Origin: Mesotaenium endlicherianum
Lineage: Eukaryota > Streptophyta > Zygnematophyceae > Zygnematales > Mesotaeniaceae
Assembly: GCA_009602735.1 (NCBI GenBank)
Contig: WELA01010273.1
Span: 282,011 to 346,010 of the forward strand
DNA: 64,000 nt
Direction of reading: 5' to 3'
The translations under genes were made by a program, and so were the position numbers. Position 1 is the first letter of the stretch. Each line of letters begins with the position of its first letter. This document shows, in pieces, positions 21,948 through 32,792 of the stretch. The notes under the pieces are model-generated. The model saw nothing but the letters and a program-made list of their open reading frames with translations. It was not told where the DNA came from and searched no databases.

Positions 21948-24900
21948 GCCAGGAGCCTACCACCCCAAGACCCACTTCACGAGAAGGCAACACGCCAAGT
22001 GAGGTGGAGACCCCCGTTGAAGACGACGTTCCAGCCCCAATGAGTTTGAGAGGTTACCTTGGAGGAGAGAAGGTCCACATCTTGGTGGATAGCGGAGCTC
22101 AAGGCAACTTCATTGCTGCAGATTTTGCCACCAAGCACGGTATTACTATGCGAACTCTTGACCACGACGAGGAGATTATGATGCCCGATGGATTCTCCTA
22201 TACTACCCCTTCCAAGAAGACGTACCCCTTGGCACTCTCTATCAAGTCCTTCAAGGATAGAGTAGTGTTCTCCCCCATGCAATTGGGCAAGTACGACGTC
22301 ATCCTAGGGACGCCTTGGTTGACCAAGCACAACCCCCAAGTTGATTGGAGGACCGGTACTATCAAGATCAAGAATGACATCACTTCAAGAATCTGTATTT
22401 TGCGCGCAATCCAGAATATCCAGACCCAAGACATCCAGAAGCCGGCACACGAGATACTATTGTCCGCCCTCCAACTCAAGAGACTTGTGAGGAAGGGACA
22501 CGAGCTTCTTTTGGCCTTGATCACGCCAAAAGACATCAAGAAAGACATCGAGAGTCAAGAAGGCAGCCCCGTTCCCAAGGAGATACAAGAAGTCTTTGAG
22601 GACTACAAAGAAGTGTTCTCCCCGGAATTGCCCAAGGGCCTACCCCCCAAAAGATTCGTAGACCACAAGATAGAGTTGGAGCCCGGAAGCAAGCCCATCT
22701 CTCGGCCTACGTTCAAAATGTCATACACGGAGCTAGACGAAGTCAAGAAGCAAATCAAGGAGCTACTGGAGCATGGCTTCATTCGACCTAGCAAGTCGCC
22801 ATTTGGAGCCCCGGTGCTATTTGTCAAGAAGAAAGATGGTACCTTGAGGATGTGTGTGGACTATCGCGCCCTCAACAAGATCACCATCAAGAATCGATAC
22901 CCGCTGCCGCGCATGGATGAGCTCATGGACCGGCTGGTTGGAGCCAAGTACTTCACGAAGATTGACTTACGGAGCGGCTACCACCAGATTCGCATCGCAG
23001 AACCGGACATAGAGAAGACGGCATTCAGGACAAGATATGGACATTTTGAGTTCATGGTCCTGCCATTTGGACTCACCAACGCGCCAGCAACTTTCATGAC
23101 TATGATGAACACCATATTTCAGCCCATGTTGGACAGATTTGTGGTGGTATTCATCGATGACATCCTTATCTACAGCAAGACCCTTGAAGAGCATGCGAGA
23201 CACTTGAAAGAAGTCCTTGAAGTATTGAAGCAAAACAAGCTGTTTGCGAAGGAGTCAAAATGCGAGTTTGCCAAACAAGAAGTGGAGTTCCTAGGTCTCC
23301 ACGTGACTGCTGATGGCATCAAGATAGACCCCAAGAAGACCACGGTGGTGGAGGAATGGCCAACCCCCACGACCAAGAAAGAACTCCAGTCATTCTTGGG
23401 ATTTGCCAATTGGTACAGAAAATTCATCCAAGGCTTCTCGCACATAGCAGCCCCCCTGACAGATCTACTCAAGAAGGACAGGCTATATACATGGACCGAG
23501 AAAGAGGAAGAGGCATTTCAAGAGTTAAAGCGAAGATTGACCACATCCCCGGTGCTCACACTCCCAAGTCCAAACCCAGATTGGCCCTTCCACGTCATCA
23601 CCGATGCATCTTCCTATGCAATAGGAGCAATCCTGCTTCAAGACCAAGGCAAGGGACTGCAGCCCATCGCCTACGAGTCAAGGAAGCTAAATCCAGCCGA
23701 GCAAAATTATACAACCACGGAGCGAGAGGCATTGGCGATTGTACATGCCTTGAAGGTTTGGCGCTGCTACGTTGAAGGACGCAAAGTACTGGTCACCACG
23801 GACCACGAGGCGTTAAAGCACCTCCAGACGCAGCCGTATCTCTCAAGGAGACAAGCAAGATGGAGCGGATACTTGCAACAATACAACATCACGATTCAGT
23901 ACCAGCCCGGCAAGACAAACCCGGCTGACCCCCTCTCAAGACTGCAATTAAATGCAGTGATGGTATCCCTGAAGACAGATCTGGAAGCTCGATTTTCAGC
24001 CGCCTATGAAAGAGACCCTTACTACAAGAACGGAGAAGCAGCCTTGGACCCATGCAAGAAGCAAGAAGGCAATTATTGGGTGAGGCAAGATACGGGCCAG
24101 AGATGTGTTCCTAATGACTTAGACCTCCGGCTCTTGCTTCTACGAGAAGCACACGACAACCCTCTTGGAGGACACTTTGGAATCCTAAGGACCACGGGCG
24201 TTCTAGCTAGGACTTATTGTTGGCCAGGCATGTCTAAGCAAGTCAAGGAGTACTGCAGGAGCTGTGACACATGCCAAAGAATCAAGCCATCATCGCAAAA
24301 GGCGGGAGGACTCCTCCAACCACTACCAATCCCCGAAAGACAATGGACGGACATCTCAATGGACCTTATCGTGGACTTGCCCGTGACACCTCGAGGCCAT
24401 AATGCAATACTCACGGTGGTGGACAGACTTACCAAGATGGCTCATTTTATTCCCACGACGACTAAGGCTACAGCACCACAACTTGCAAGACTCATCTTTG
24501 ACAACATCTTCCGACTCCATGGACTACCATCAAGAATTGTGTCAGATAGAGATCCAAGATTCACAAGCCATTTCTGGAAAAATCTCTTCAAGAACTTGGG
24601 TACATCGCTGGATATGTCTACTGCCTACCACCCACAATCAGATGGGCAAACCGAGCGTATGAATCGTACCCTAAAGACCTCTCTAAAGGCCTACGTGTCT
24701 ACCCTCGAGCAAGACTGGGACATGTACTTGACCCCCCTCGAGTTTGCCTACAACAACACTACGCAGGCCTCTACCCAAGAGTCCCCATTCTTCCTCAACT
24801 ATGGCTTCCATCCGACCACGCCACTGAGCTTCACGGCTGGCCATGATGAAGTACCTGCAGCCACAGATTTTATGGAGACATTAGAAGCAGCCCTTACAGC

Positions 24901-25534
24901 AGCGAAGAAAGCTCTACAACACGCGCAAGATGCTCAAGCAAGAGTGGCGAACAGATCCAGAAGAGAAATTACGTACAGAGTGGGTGACAACGTGTTACTA
25001 TCATCCAAGAACATTTCCCTGAACAACAGGCCTGCCGGCAGCAAGTTCTCTCCCAAGTATTTGGGACCCTTCAAGATTATCCAGCAAGTCAACCCCGTTG
25101 CTTTCAAGCTAGAACTTCCCCAGACTATGCACATCGACCCCGTATTCCACGCTTCCCTCTTCAAGCCATATGTGCAACCCGACAACAAGTTCCCAGGACG
25201 TGTGACAACCCCACCAGCCCCAACAATAGTGGATGATCATTTGGAGTACGAAGTGGAAGACATAGTGGCTATGAGAAATTTCAGGAGACAGCAGCAATAC
25301 TTGATCAAGTGGAAAGGATATCCAGATTCGGAGAATAGTTGGGTGGCGGCGCACTACCTTGACAAAGTTCAGAGAAAGTTGAAGCGCTTCCATGCCGCCA
25401 ACCCCCATCTTGGACCAGCCCCAAGTCTCTCTACTAGAAGCCCGAAGACTTCAGGGAGGCAGCCTGCCACCATCAAGAAGCAGCAGAAGACCCCTTGGAG
25501 GCAGCCTGCAAGAACAAGAAAGAGGAAAAATTGA
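21869..25534 (+). CDS. Gypsy-3 Pol polyprotein: protease, RT, RNase H, integrase, chromodomain
   Basis: 1221 codons, open throughout. Aspartic protease: [17 protein letters not shown] near residue 72. Reverse transcriptase: [20 protein letters not shown] near 328, [12 protein letters not shown] near 405 and the catalytic [10 protein letters not shown] near 430. RNase [17 protein letters not shown] near 578. Integrase: zinc-binding segment with [18 protein letters not shown] and SCDTCQRIK, then a DD35E core with [17 protein letters not shown] and [12 protein letters not shown]. Chromodomain: [13 protein letters not shown] and [17 protein letters not shown] near 1125-1165, followed by a basic, arginine/lysine-rich tail of about 50 residues. 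Closely similar in layout to Gypsy-2 but clearly a separate family by LTR and sequence. Looks whole. Confidence 0.95.
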   Translation: MLLLQGKGPSCTFMPQKVVKKRTAPVGQEPTTPRPTSREGNTPSEVETPVEDDVPAPMSLRGYLGGEKVHILVDSGAQGNFIAADFATKHGITMRTLDHDEEIMMPDGFSYTTPSKKTYPLALSIKSFKDRVVFSPMQLGKYDVILGTPWLTKHNPQVDWRTGTIKIKNDITSRICILRAIQNIQTQDIQKPAHEILLSALQLKRLVRKGHELLLALITPKDIKKDIESQEGSPVPKEIQEVFEDYKEVFSPELPKGLPPKRFVDHKIELEPGSKPISRPTFKMSYTELDEVKKQIKELLEHGFIRPSKSPFGAPVLFVKKKDGTLRMCVDYRALNKITIKNRYPLPRMDELMDRLVGAKYFTKIDLRSGYHQIRIAEPDIEKTAFRTRYGHFEFMVLPFGLTNAPATFMTMMNTIFQPMLDRFVVVFIDDILIYSKTLEEHARHLKEVLEVLKQNKLFAKESKCEFAKQEVEFLGLHVTADGIKIDPKKTTVVEEWPTPTTKKELQSFLGFANWYRKFIQGFSHIAAPLTDLLKKDRLYTWTEKEEEAFQELKRRLTTSPVLTLPSPNPDWPFHVITDASSYAIGAILLQDQGKGLQPIAYESRKLNPAEQNYTTTEREALAIVHALKVWRCYVEGRKVLVTTDHEALKHLQTQPYLSRRQARWSGYLQQYNITIQYQPGKTNPADPLSRLQLNAVMVSLKTDLEARFSAAYERDPYYKNGEAALDPCKKQEGNYWVRQDTGQRCVPNDLDLRLLLLREAHDNPLGGHFGILRTTGVLARTYCWPGMSKQVKEYCRSCDTCQRIKPSSQKAGGLLQPLPIPERQWTDISMDLIVDLPVTPRGHNAILTVVDRLTKMAHFIPTTTKATAPQLARLIFDNIFRLHGLPSRIVSDRDPRFTSHFWKNLFKNLGTSLDMSTAYHPQSDGQTERMNRTLKTSLKAYVSTLEQDWDMYLTPLEFAYNNTTQASTQESPFFLNYGFHPTTPLSFTAGHDEVPAATDFMETLEAALTAAKKALQHAQDAQARVANRSRREITYRVGDNVLLSSKNISLNNRPAGSKFSPKYLGPFKIIQQVNPVAFKLELPQTMHIDPVFHASLFKPYVQPDNKFPGRVTTPPAPTIVDDHLEYEVEDIVAMRNFRRQQQYLIKWKGYPDSENSWVAAHYLDKVQRKLKRFHAANPHLGPAPSLSTRSPKTSGRQPATIKKQQKTPWRQPARTRKRKN

Positions 25535-26303
25535 CATTAGACACTCTTCTCTTCTCGCAGTTTCTGGACAGAAAACTAAAACTGCTACTGGTAATAGGTC
25601 TCTGCATAATAAATTCTGAAAATTTACCTGGCTGTAGTCCATGAGTAGCCGGTCATTTAGAGTCCAAGTTTGCTCAATTTGGAGCACTGGTGAGAGAGAT
25701 ATGATGCTCTAAGTAGAAGGGGGTCAGGCTGCTGGCATTGTTAGGACAGAATATGCCTTCTGACATTGTGCCTTCCCCTGAACTTGGAATGCTCTGAAAC
25801 TCAAGACTCTGGTAGAACATCTTACAGCGCCCAGTTTGAGACTTAGTTTGCAGAATTTGGAGAAGTATAGAAGGACTTATGATTTTCAGAAGTTTCTGCA
25901 CAGATTTGGAGGAGTGCCTACTCTCTCAGCTCTCAACGACACTCCAGAAATGAGAATGCTCTCAAATTTGGTGACCCGGTAGAGTTCTCCGACGCGGTCC
26001 GTCTGGCACTCGAATTTTCAGATTTGGAGCAGTTCTGTGGCCGCTATGAATTTTTGAGTTCGTGGCAGATTCTGGGCCAACTTGTACAATTTTCTTTATC
26101 ATTAAGGAGTAGGCTAGCCAATAAGGTCACACCACCTACGACCTTGCCTAGTCTACCTTACATGTGTAGCACCTGACTTGGCGCCTTTGACTAGTCCTCT
26201 TCACATGTGTGGCATCTGACTTGAAACTGTTGACTAGTTTGCTCCACATGTGTAAGACCTGACTTGACGCGCCGAGACGTCGCTTTTTCTATCGGGGGGG
26301 TGA
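25535..26303 (+). other. Gypsy-3 3' untranslated stretch
   Basis: About 770 bp between the pol stop and the 3' LTR without a convincing reading frame. It ends with a 43-bp tandem repeat (26160-26276) and the polypurine tract cggggggg (26293-26300), which is followed by tga and the LTR. Confidence 0.7.
26160..26276 (+). repeat. 43-bp tandem repeat in Gypsy-3 3' UTR
   Basis: acatgtgt recurs at 26160, 26203 and 26246, an exact 43-bp period. The units share ctgacttg and (in the first two) ttgactagt. There are nearly three units, diverged from one another. Confidence 0.8.
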
Positions 26304-26806
26304 TGTAGTGATTTGAGTTATTATATATTAGTTTGCATATATTTTAATGTTTTCAAATATATTTGGAGTAGTATTGTGTGGAGTCAAGTGTGAATAGGTA
26401 CTCTAGTAACTTGGTTCATGTCCTTTGAACCTTCCAAGGCATTTTCGAAGTTAGAGGAAAGACCTAGAAGAACTCCATGTGGCAAAAGTCAAATGTGCCA
26501 TTTTTAGGTCAAAAGGACATGTGTACATTATTCTAGAAAGAGGTGGCAAGTTTTGGGATGTGTTGGGTGCCAACACATCAACATACACCTTCCTAGAAAT
26601 TACTTATGTAGCAAGTATATAAACAAGAGCTAGAACATAGAAAGACATGGGAGAATCACTCTTGTACTTGCCAAAATCCAGAAATATATTAACTTTCAAG
26701 AAGCCATCTCTCTTTCAAGAAGCTACCACTTGTGTTCAAAGATCCTTGTCTTGAATAGATAAAGTATTCTGTTTTACTAAGTACTTTATCTATCTGTTTC
26801 ACTACA
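26304..26806 (+). repeat. 3' LTR of Gypsy-3
   Basis: 503 bp from TGTAGTGATTTGAG to CACTACA, followed by the target duplication gtcac and by element D gag sequence. Confidence 0.96.
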
Positions 26807-26811
26807 GTCAC

Positions 26812-26940
26812 TCACTCCACGGGTTGTCAGATCGCTCAGATGTCTCACTTCTTGGTGGACTCTGGCTAGAGTCAGAGCCTTCTGCAGGCTCCACAGGATG
26901 ATAGTTCCTTCCACTTCTCAACTGCATGTACGTTTGAATT
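26812..26940 (-). pseudogene. Element D: likely gag N-terminal end
   Basis: The minus strand reads MQLRSGRNYHPVEPAEGSDS and then a serine/proline-rich stretch up to the Gypsy-3 insertion point. Start motifs of this kind (LRSGR) are common at the beginning of plant gypsy Gag proteins. It is the other side of the D gag region at 18935-20121. Confidence 0.5.
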
Positions 26941-28960
26941 TATCCGGGTCCCCTTCTAGGTTGAGCACTGACAACCTTCACAGGCCTCAATCCCCTATTT
27001 GCTTGGGAATTCTTATTCACCTGAACCATTTAGTTGAAGTTCTTAGAAGTAGGAGAGAAGTGCCTTACTTCCAAATAGGCTAAGTTGACGGTTTAACCAA
27101 GTGAACAAAATTGTAGTTTGCGGAAATCACGTCTAAGCAGATTAATATACACACACAACACCAGAATTCATAGAAAATCGCCCACCAGAGCTTTTGCTTA
27201 ACTTTCACAAAGTCACAGCTTACAAACATCTGAAATTATGGCGTCTATGCTAGCCTGGTTTGAACTCTTCGCCCAACATCGCGCCTTAGCAATTTCCACT
27301 GGTGGCTAGGCTCACTCAGTTCTTCACAGAGAGCGTTTTTGATTAATTCTGCTCTTGCTTCCAGCAATTCGACAATAGAGACTTTTGAGAACCTAAAAAC
27401 CACAGCACTCACCATTTTATGTGCTCTCACACGCTTGTGGTGTATGGCCAAATTCTACGCTAGAAATCTTAGCAGATTCTATTCAGCAAGCTCTCGCTAA
27501 TTTCTATTAAAGAGATTCCTTCATGGAAACTTCTGAACTCTAACTTTTCTATGATACACAAAGAAGGAATCTTTTAGCGTCAGAGCGTGCCTCCTTCGCG
27601 CTCCTGTGGCCTTGGGAACTCCTTTCTCCTTCCCGCCCTTCTCTTCTCTTCATTTCTCACTCTTGCGCTTCTTCTGCTGCCTTGGCGAACGTGCGCGACA
27701 AGAATGAGGTGAGATCGTGCAACGCTTGTGCCTTACCCAGGCACCATGCATGCAGGCCTCTCTCTCTCTTTCTCGACTTCCCATGCTGTGTCACACCCCT
27801 CACACAATGCATGCATGCAATCTCGAGTTTGTCACTCGAGCGGCTTAACCTCTCGGTTAGCATGCAAGCCTGGGCAACGTTGTAGCCCATGTCCCTTGAG
27901 TGGCTGCTGAAGTCGTGGCAACCTCAACCCAAGTCCAGCGACAAAGATCGCCGTCCAGTCAGCGCTACTGACTCAGCAACTTTTGCATGTCTGCAGCACG
28001 GTCAGTTTCGCAGCTGACTTGGCGTTTTCCCTCAACTCTTCAGCGTAGTCAGTTTCTCGGCTGATCTGTCAATTATTGCAGGCTTAGCTGAGTCAGCTTT
28101 CCGGCTGACTGGACGTGAACCCCACTCACCTCTAGGCGTCAGGTTTGACCTGACTTGTGGTCAACTGATGGGGCTGAAGTCAGCGTTGACTTCCGTATCT
28201 GGGCGGCCGTGACTTGCGCTGCGCTTGCGGGCAAAGTCAGACGGATAGCAGTGGCGACAGGCATTTTCAAACTTGAAGTTTATTTTCGATCAAAATTCAC
28301 ATATTTATCAGAGTATTGCCGAGGTCAGTCAAACCTGCCGACAATCCCCGTGAGTAGTCATGTCTGTGCTACCTTCTGGCTGCAACCACAGTTGGATGCT
28401 GGTTGGATGAGGCACACGGCAGTAATAAGTTCACCACATCCTCCTGTCTTGTGTTATTTTAAGAGAAACAAACGTCCCACGCTTCAAGGTGTACCTTAGA
28501 GGCGTCTCGTGGAGAACATGCCCAATTCTGCTTCGGAAGGTTCCTTTTTTGCGTTGCAACGTTGCCCGAGAAGAAGCTAGGCACTGATCGTTTTGATTGA
28601 GGACCTTTTCTTATCATGGTGAGCCGGCCTGCTTCTTCTTTGGTGTTAGAGACGTCGTCTGATATATCAGTTAGTGCTTGGTTGCAACAAACTAGTTCCT
28701 ACCTTACGACTCTGGGGTTGGACACGTGGAGATTGGACTGTATACGAGACTAAAGTGGAATGGCACTTTCTGTGTGAACGGCCGTTTACCTGCACATCAT
28801 GATGAGTTTATTAATCCGAAAATATATCTGAATGAGGTTTGACTCGCTGTGCACAAGACGATGGCTGAGTCCTATGTACACTTCTTAAGCTGGCTAGGCG
28901 GGCTTGTATTTAATCATAAATTGCTGGCAATGATGGTGGCACGACTATGGCGTTATTCAA
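26941..28960. other. About 2 kb without a recognised gene
   Basis: This may include the 5' end of element D, but I find no LTR boundary or PBS. The part at 27950-28210 is rich in GTCAGC/GCTGAC-type motifs like those in LTR-1 and LTR-C, which hints at a further degraded LTR. From about 28500 the sequence loses repeat character and may be the 5' flank of the host gene. An ATG at 28616 opens a 48-codon frame that I cannot assign. Confidence 0.4.
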
Positions 28961-28971
28961 GAAAGAGCTGG

Positions 28972-29065
28972 TACTATTGACAAAAGTGGTGCTGTTGAAG
29001 GACAGGTGAAGAAAAAAAGTGCTCGGCAAAAAATAACGGACAAGAATGTGAAGCAGTCTACTGAG
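28972..29065 (+). other. Possible upstream exon of the SLX9-like gene
   Basis: The plus strand is open and encodes a lysine-rich peptide including GQVKKKSARQKITDKNVKQ. It ends at a good donor (gag|gtagct) in phase 0, matching the phase of the next exon at 29347. The exact start (an acceptor in ttcaag) is a guess. The peptide has no domain of its own. Confidence 0.35.
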
Positions 29066-29346
29066 GTAGCTCCATGGCTCTTTTTTTAATTGTGCTCTTG
29101 ACTGTACGTCAGGCATGAGCGGGTCTCGCTAATTGTAGCAATCTTGATGCTTTTTGGCTCTGCTCCATCTTGTTTTAAGAGGGCTGCCTTGGTACTTTTT
29201 AGCTCTTTGGAGTAGGTGAACAATCTTCTTGACATGCTCGTTCTATACTACTTGCCAGTCCATCTGTTGGGCCTCCTACGCGCTGACAAGCAGTTTGTGG
29301 AATGAAAGTGCTTTTGCCGTTGCTTGTGGTGCTTGCTTGCTTTCAG

Positions 29347-29917
29347 GCGACCAAGGCCAAGGGAGATGACTATGACGATGGCGTCAGGTAGGTCGCTGCG
29401 CTTGACCTGACCATGTTGAACGCTGCTTTTACTGCTAGTAGAATCCTTCAGTGACTGGAGCATTAGTGCCAGTAGTGAGCAGGGAGAGCCCAGAAGGCTC
29501 GCGGGGAGCATAAACGGCGAGAGTGGGCGCATAAAGCGCAAGGTCACCAAGAGTCTACGCTTTCTGGACAGTATGTTTCTTGGGCCCCTCCATTCTGGCG
29601 ACGTCGTTGCCGCCCTTCCTGCCTGAGGGAGAGGTCCACGGGGACTCCCGAGGGTTTGCCTGTGGGTGCTGTATGTGCATGCACCGAGTAGTGCACTTTC
29701 TCTTGCTCTTTGCTGGAATTTGCACTGATTCATTTGTGGCATTGAATTAATGAGCCTGGCTGGCTTCAACAGGCCCCTAAGCTTCATGGGCTCTTTGCTT
29801 GTGATGCCTCTTGCAGAACTGCGGCAGACACACGACGCCTTGGCAGCAACTAAAACCCTGGGGAAGGTATGTACTTACACAAGGCATGCTTTGCAGGTGC
29901 CTCTCAAGTTCAGTGTA

Positions 29918-29986
<69 letters not shown>

Positions 29987-29993
29987 NNNNNNN

Positions 29994-30087
<94 letters not shown>

Positions 30088-30838
30088 CGCGTGCACACAC
30101 ACACACACACGCACCCCCTCATGCATGCACCAACACAATCATACAGCCCTGAGGAGCGAGACAGCCTCGTTGGGTGTGCAGAAGAAGCAGAAGCGGAAAA
30201 GGCTAAGTGGGCAGACCTTGGAGAGCTTGCAGACTCTGTCAGAGTTCCTGCCCAATATAGCGCAACACGAGAAAGCCAAGCTGCTGGCCACAGGGGCTCA
30301 CAAGGGGCAGCGAGCCCCCAAGGTGTACCGGGCAAAGCACATGAAAGGCCTCATGTCAGTACTCTCCCCCCCTTGCCTTGTCCACTCCAAGCTTTGCCGG
30401 GTCCTGTGCACACAGCACGCAGGCAGGCAGGCCGGTTTTGATGCCAGAAGATGGCAGCATGTGCCGTCTGGTTGTCATGGCGGCGTGGCGGAAGACATCT
30501 GAGTATGCTGGAGGGAGGCACTGGTGCTCAACCTCTGCAGCAAGATGAGGTCACCGGGTCAGGGTCAGGGTCCGTAGCGAGCTCTGCATGGATTGCTGGA
30601 CCCCGCCTTGTTTGTACTGACCATGTGACGACTGGGAGGTGGCAGGGCTCAAGAGGCACAACAACTGGCTGCAGTTCGATCTCATCCTGTCTTTCAGTCC
30701 AATCCTTTTGCTGCCATCAGGCAGCACCTGCAGAATACACTCCCCCCAGCCCCTGCTCGACTTCAGCCTAAGAAATCAGAAGCAGGCAAGAAAGAGGCAG
30801 GCAAGGGTTGTGCAGATGATGGAATAGAAGTGGCTTAA
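29347..30838 (+). CDS. SLX9: Ribosome biogenesis protein SLX9 (FAM207) homologue, host gene, exons joined by GT-AG introns
   Basis: Exons by splice sites and phase: 29347-29387, 29452-29570, 29817-29866, 30147(or slightly later)-30354 and 30646-30838, stop TAA at 30836-30838. The peptides run ATKAKGDDYDDGVS, then SGRIKRKVTKSLRFLD, then LRQTHDALAATKTLGK, then LQTLSEFLPNIAQHEKAKLL and KVYRAKHMKGLM. The C terminus has AVRSHPVFQSNPFAAIRQHL followed by QNTL, the most diagnostic SLX9 segment (the family ends with an HPxFQxNPxxAIxxHL-type motif). SLX9 is known in yeast and animals as a nucleolar factor that binds pre-40S particles and aids 18S rRNA processing and export. The first three junctions and the last keep phase. 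The junction across the microsatellite intron does not fit the most obvious acceptor (30146/30147), so another acceptor or a missed small exon is possible. The first exon is uncertain. This is the only host gene I can name here. Confidence 0.7.
29921..30111. repeat. Compound microsatellite (CT)n-(GT)n-(CT)n-(CG)n-(CA)n in an SLX9 intron
   Basis: About 150 bp of CT dinucleotides, interrupted by a short GT tract and a 7-N gap, continues into CG and CA tracts. It sits just upstream of the exon at 30147 and forms most of that intron. Long reading frames here (poly Leu-Ser or Arg-Glu) are artefacts of the repeat. Confidence 0.98.
29987..29993. other. Assembly gap (7 N) in the CT microsatellite
   Basis: Seven N within the CT/GT tract. 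The repeat length is probably not well resolved. Confidence 1.
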
Positions 30839-31170
30839 CTATCATCTACGAATGTTGGAGGCAAGCCCATGTTGTTTACCTGGGTCAGATATACTTCGGT
30901 TACGCTAGTCTACCGATTTCACGTGCATATCTTTTCAATATGAAGCTTACTTCCTTACTGACTTCCCCCTCAGAAGAGTTACGTGAGGGGCGCCTTACTG
31001 ATGACAATAAATTACTATACATACTTGCTTCTAGGAGCACGATCATACAAAGTACTTCGCATATCTTGCTTACCTTATCTTTGCTTCTTAGACTCCCTTC
31101 CTCCCTCCCTTTGTCCCGTCCTCTCTCCATGTTCCCATACAGCCTTCCTCCCTGCCTCCAATTTGGTCTC
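30839..31170. other. SLX9 3' flank, no further gene seen
   Basis: About 330 bp after the stop codon with no convincing reading frame. It should hold the 3' UTR and polyadenylation site; a candidate signal aataaa is at 31005-31010. Confidence 0.45.
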
Positions 31171-31715
31171 ATGCCCACACACGCACACATACACACATAC
31201 ACAATTTAGTGCGCGAGCTATTGGACCCAAGCACGCGCCCCTGCACACGCGTGCACATGTACATGCGCGCGGACACACACGCACACACACACACCCGCGC
31301 GCGCGCACACACACACACGTCTGCCCTTGCTGTACATGCACGCCTACCTCCCTGTACTTGCAGATATGCATGCTCACACACACGCACCCGCACGCACTTG
31401 CGTGAACATACATCAACCCATGCATGCACATCCATCCCCCCCCTTCCTCCCCCCTTCCAAAAAAATGCCATCTCCCAATTGCCCTCTTACACACAAAAAG
31501 CACACACACACACACACAAACCCAAGACAGGGAGACACTCATGCACACGCGAGCACCCACTCACATACACACACCCACATGGACAAGCAAGAGAGAAAGA
31601 CACTTACACGTACACACGAGCGCGCGTGCGCGCACACACACACCCCCCCACACGCACACACACCCATACACACATGGGGGTGTATGCATGCACACGCACA
31701 AACACACTAATGCCA
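31171..31715. repeat. CA/CG-rich low-complexity tract
   Basis: About 540 bp of imperfect alternating CA and CG dinucleotides (cacacacgcacac, cgcgcgcgcacac, gcgcgcgtgcgcgc) with short unique spacers. There is no coding content; the His/Thr-rich frames are artefacts. Confidence 0.95.
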
Positions 31716-32592
31716 CACATGTATGATGCGTAACAGACAAATGTCCTTATCCTATTATGAAGCCCCACATAAATAAACCGTAGGACTATTGCGCGGCTGC
31801 TCTTCTGTGAGTATTGAAGCACGGAAAATCACACAGTCCGATCTACGCCTCCACATAAACATATGCGTTTCCATGGTATCACATGAACATCCACAAGAAA
31901 AGTGTCTTCTTCAAATCTTGTCTTTTTATTGCTCCAAATTCAGTCCTAAATCTGAAATTTGCATATGTAAGGTAGTTTCAAGAAAATGGCATCACAGTGC
32001 ACAAAGTCAAATAATTCAATTTCAGGTGTTGTGCGATCGCATAAAATCCCATTCAATTCAAATACTACAATTCAATCGAGAGCGAATCCATTTGGTTTAC
32101 AGTGCACAGACCTCCTATAGTTGAGGAACTTGTCAAATTCCTGACCTCTTCAATGCCGCTTCGAGATACCTTATTACGAAGTGGAAGTACGTGGAATGGT
32201 ACACAAGGTGGGGTTTGCTCTTCACTTCTGACGCGTGTGTCAGTCCTTTTTGACTCCACACAAATCGTTTCATAGCTCCCTTTGGAGACGCTGTGTTCGA
32301 AAGATTCCCAATTGACCTCGAGAGTTCAATTGGGTATCGCTCAAATCCATCGGGTTTCTTTCAATTCAATCTCTGAAAGCACACCCCACAAATTGTGGAG
32401 GACAACCCTAAAAACCACTGTAAACCACGTTATTTTCGCGCTTTAAAAGTTGGTGTACCGCTAGGTGCACGGTGGTACAGTTGAGTTGAATTGAATCGGC
32501 TCAAAACGTGCACTGTAAATTGGCCCTAAGTCGACATTGCACTGAAGCAAAGTATTGAGTAGAATTTCCATTCACCCACCCTCTGAGGCTGG
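31716..32592. other. Non-coding stretch with a 12-bp inverted repeat
   Basis: No gene recognised. TTTACAGTGCAC at 32096-32107 has a perfect inverted copy GTGCACTGTAAA at 32508-32519, and caattcaa-type words cluster near both. The 424-bp unit could be a small non-autonomous DNA transposon (MITE), but I find no clear target duplication. Confidence 0.35.
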
Positions 32593-32789
32593 TGTCGTGC
32601 GGTAGGAGATCGAGTACATATCATCGACACAAGCAATGCATGTCGTGCATTACGGGGTCGGACGCGTCTAACCTATATAAGCAACACACAAGTGGGCAAG
32701 CAAGACTTGCTATGGCGGAAGCGAAAATGCATGCGGCCTTATGGCCAAAAAGAACGGTTAGCTGTCGAATATTTTAATTCCCCCCAAAG
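32593..32789 (-). repeat. LTR end and polypurine tract of element C
   Basis: The first bases on the plus strand, tgtcgtgcggtaggagatcg, are the inverted end of LTR-B as seen at 6872 and 59354. The LTR-like part is only about 180 bp, much shorter than the 1371-bp solo LTR-B. A purine tract tttggggggaat (minus strand, 32778-32789) lies directly before it. Confidence 0.65.
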
Positions 32790-32792
32790 CTC

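Larger units (their letters stand above)
20127..26806 (+). mobile_element. Gypsy-3: whole-looking chromovirus with 5-bp target duplication
   Basis: A 6680-bp plus-strand element with two 503-bp LTRs (20127-20629 and 26304-26806), PBS, gag, pol, a 770-bp 3' untranslated stretch and a polypurine tract. It is flanked by gtcac at 20122-20126 and 26807-26811. The LTRs differ at about ten sites by eye (about 2%). gag and pol are both open, so the element looks whole and fairly young. It is inserted in the gag of element D. Confidence 0.96.
8934..26940 (-). mobile_element. Element D: minus-strand LTR-type retroelement carrying a DNA methyltransferase, nested host of several insertions
   Basis: Reading on the minus strand from about 26.94 kb, the pieces outside the insertions give a gag N terminus (26812-26940), gag with a CCHC knuckle (18935-20121), an aspartic protease (17682-19110), a cytosine-5 methyltransferase (16491-17568) and an unidentified acidic region (8934-10336). 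Gypsy-3, solo LTR-C and Gypsy-2 interrupt it, each with an exact 5-bp target duplication (gtcac, aagtt, gtagt), which proves the order of events. No RT or integrase of D is visible inside the window; they may lie left of copy A. LTRs of D were not recognised. D is an old, broken fossil. Confidence 0.7.

Noticed and set aside
29750-29866. Exon of SLX9 beginning at the cag before 29772 instead of 29817
   Set aside because: That acceptor does not keep phase with the preceding exon, while the acceptor at 29816/29817 does.
29880-30335. Long Leu-Ser, Arg-Glu and Thr-His frames on both strands across the microsatellites, here and at 31.1-31.8 kb
   Set aside because: They are translations of dinucleotide repeats, some run through N, and they show no codon or domain signal.
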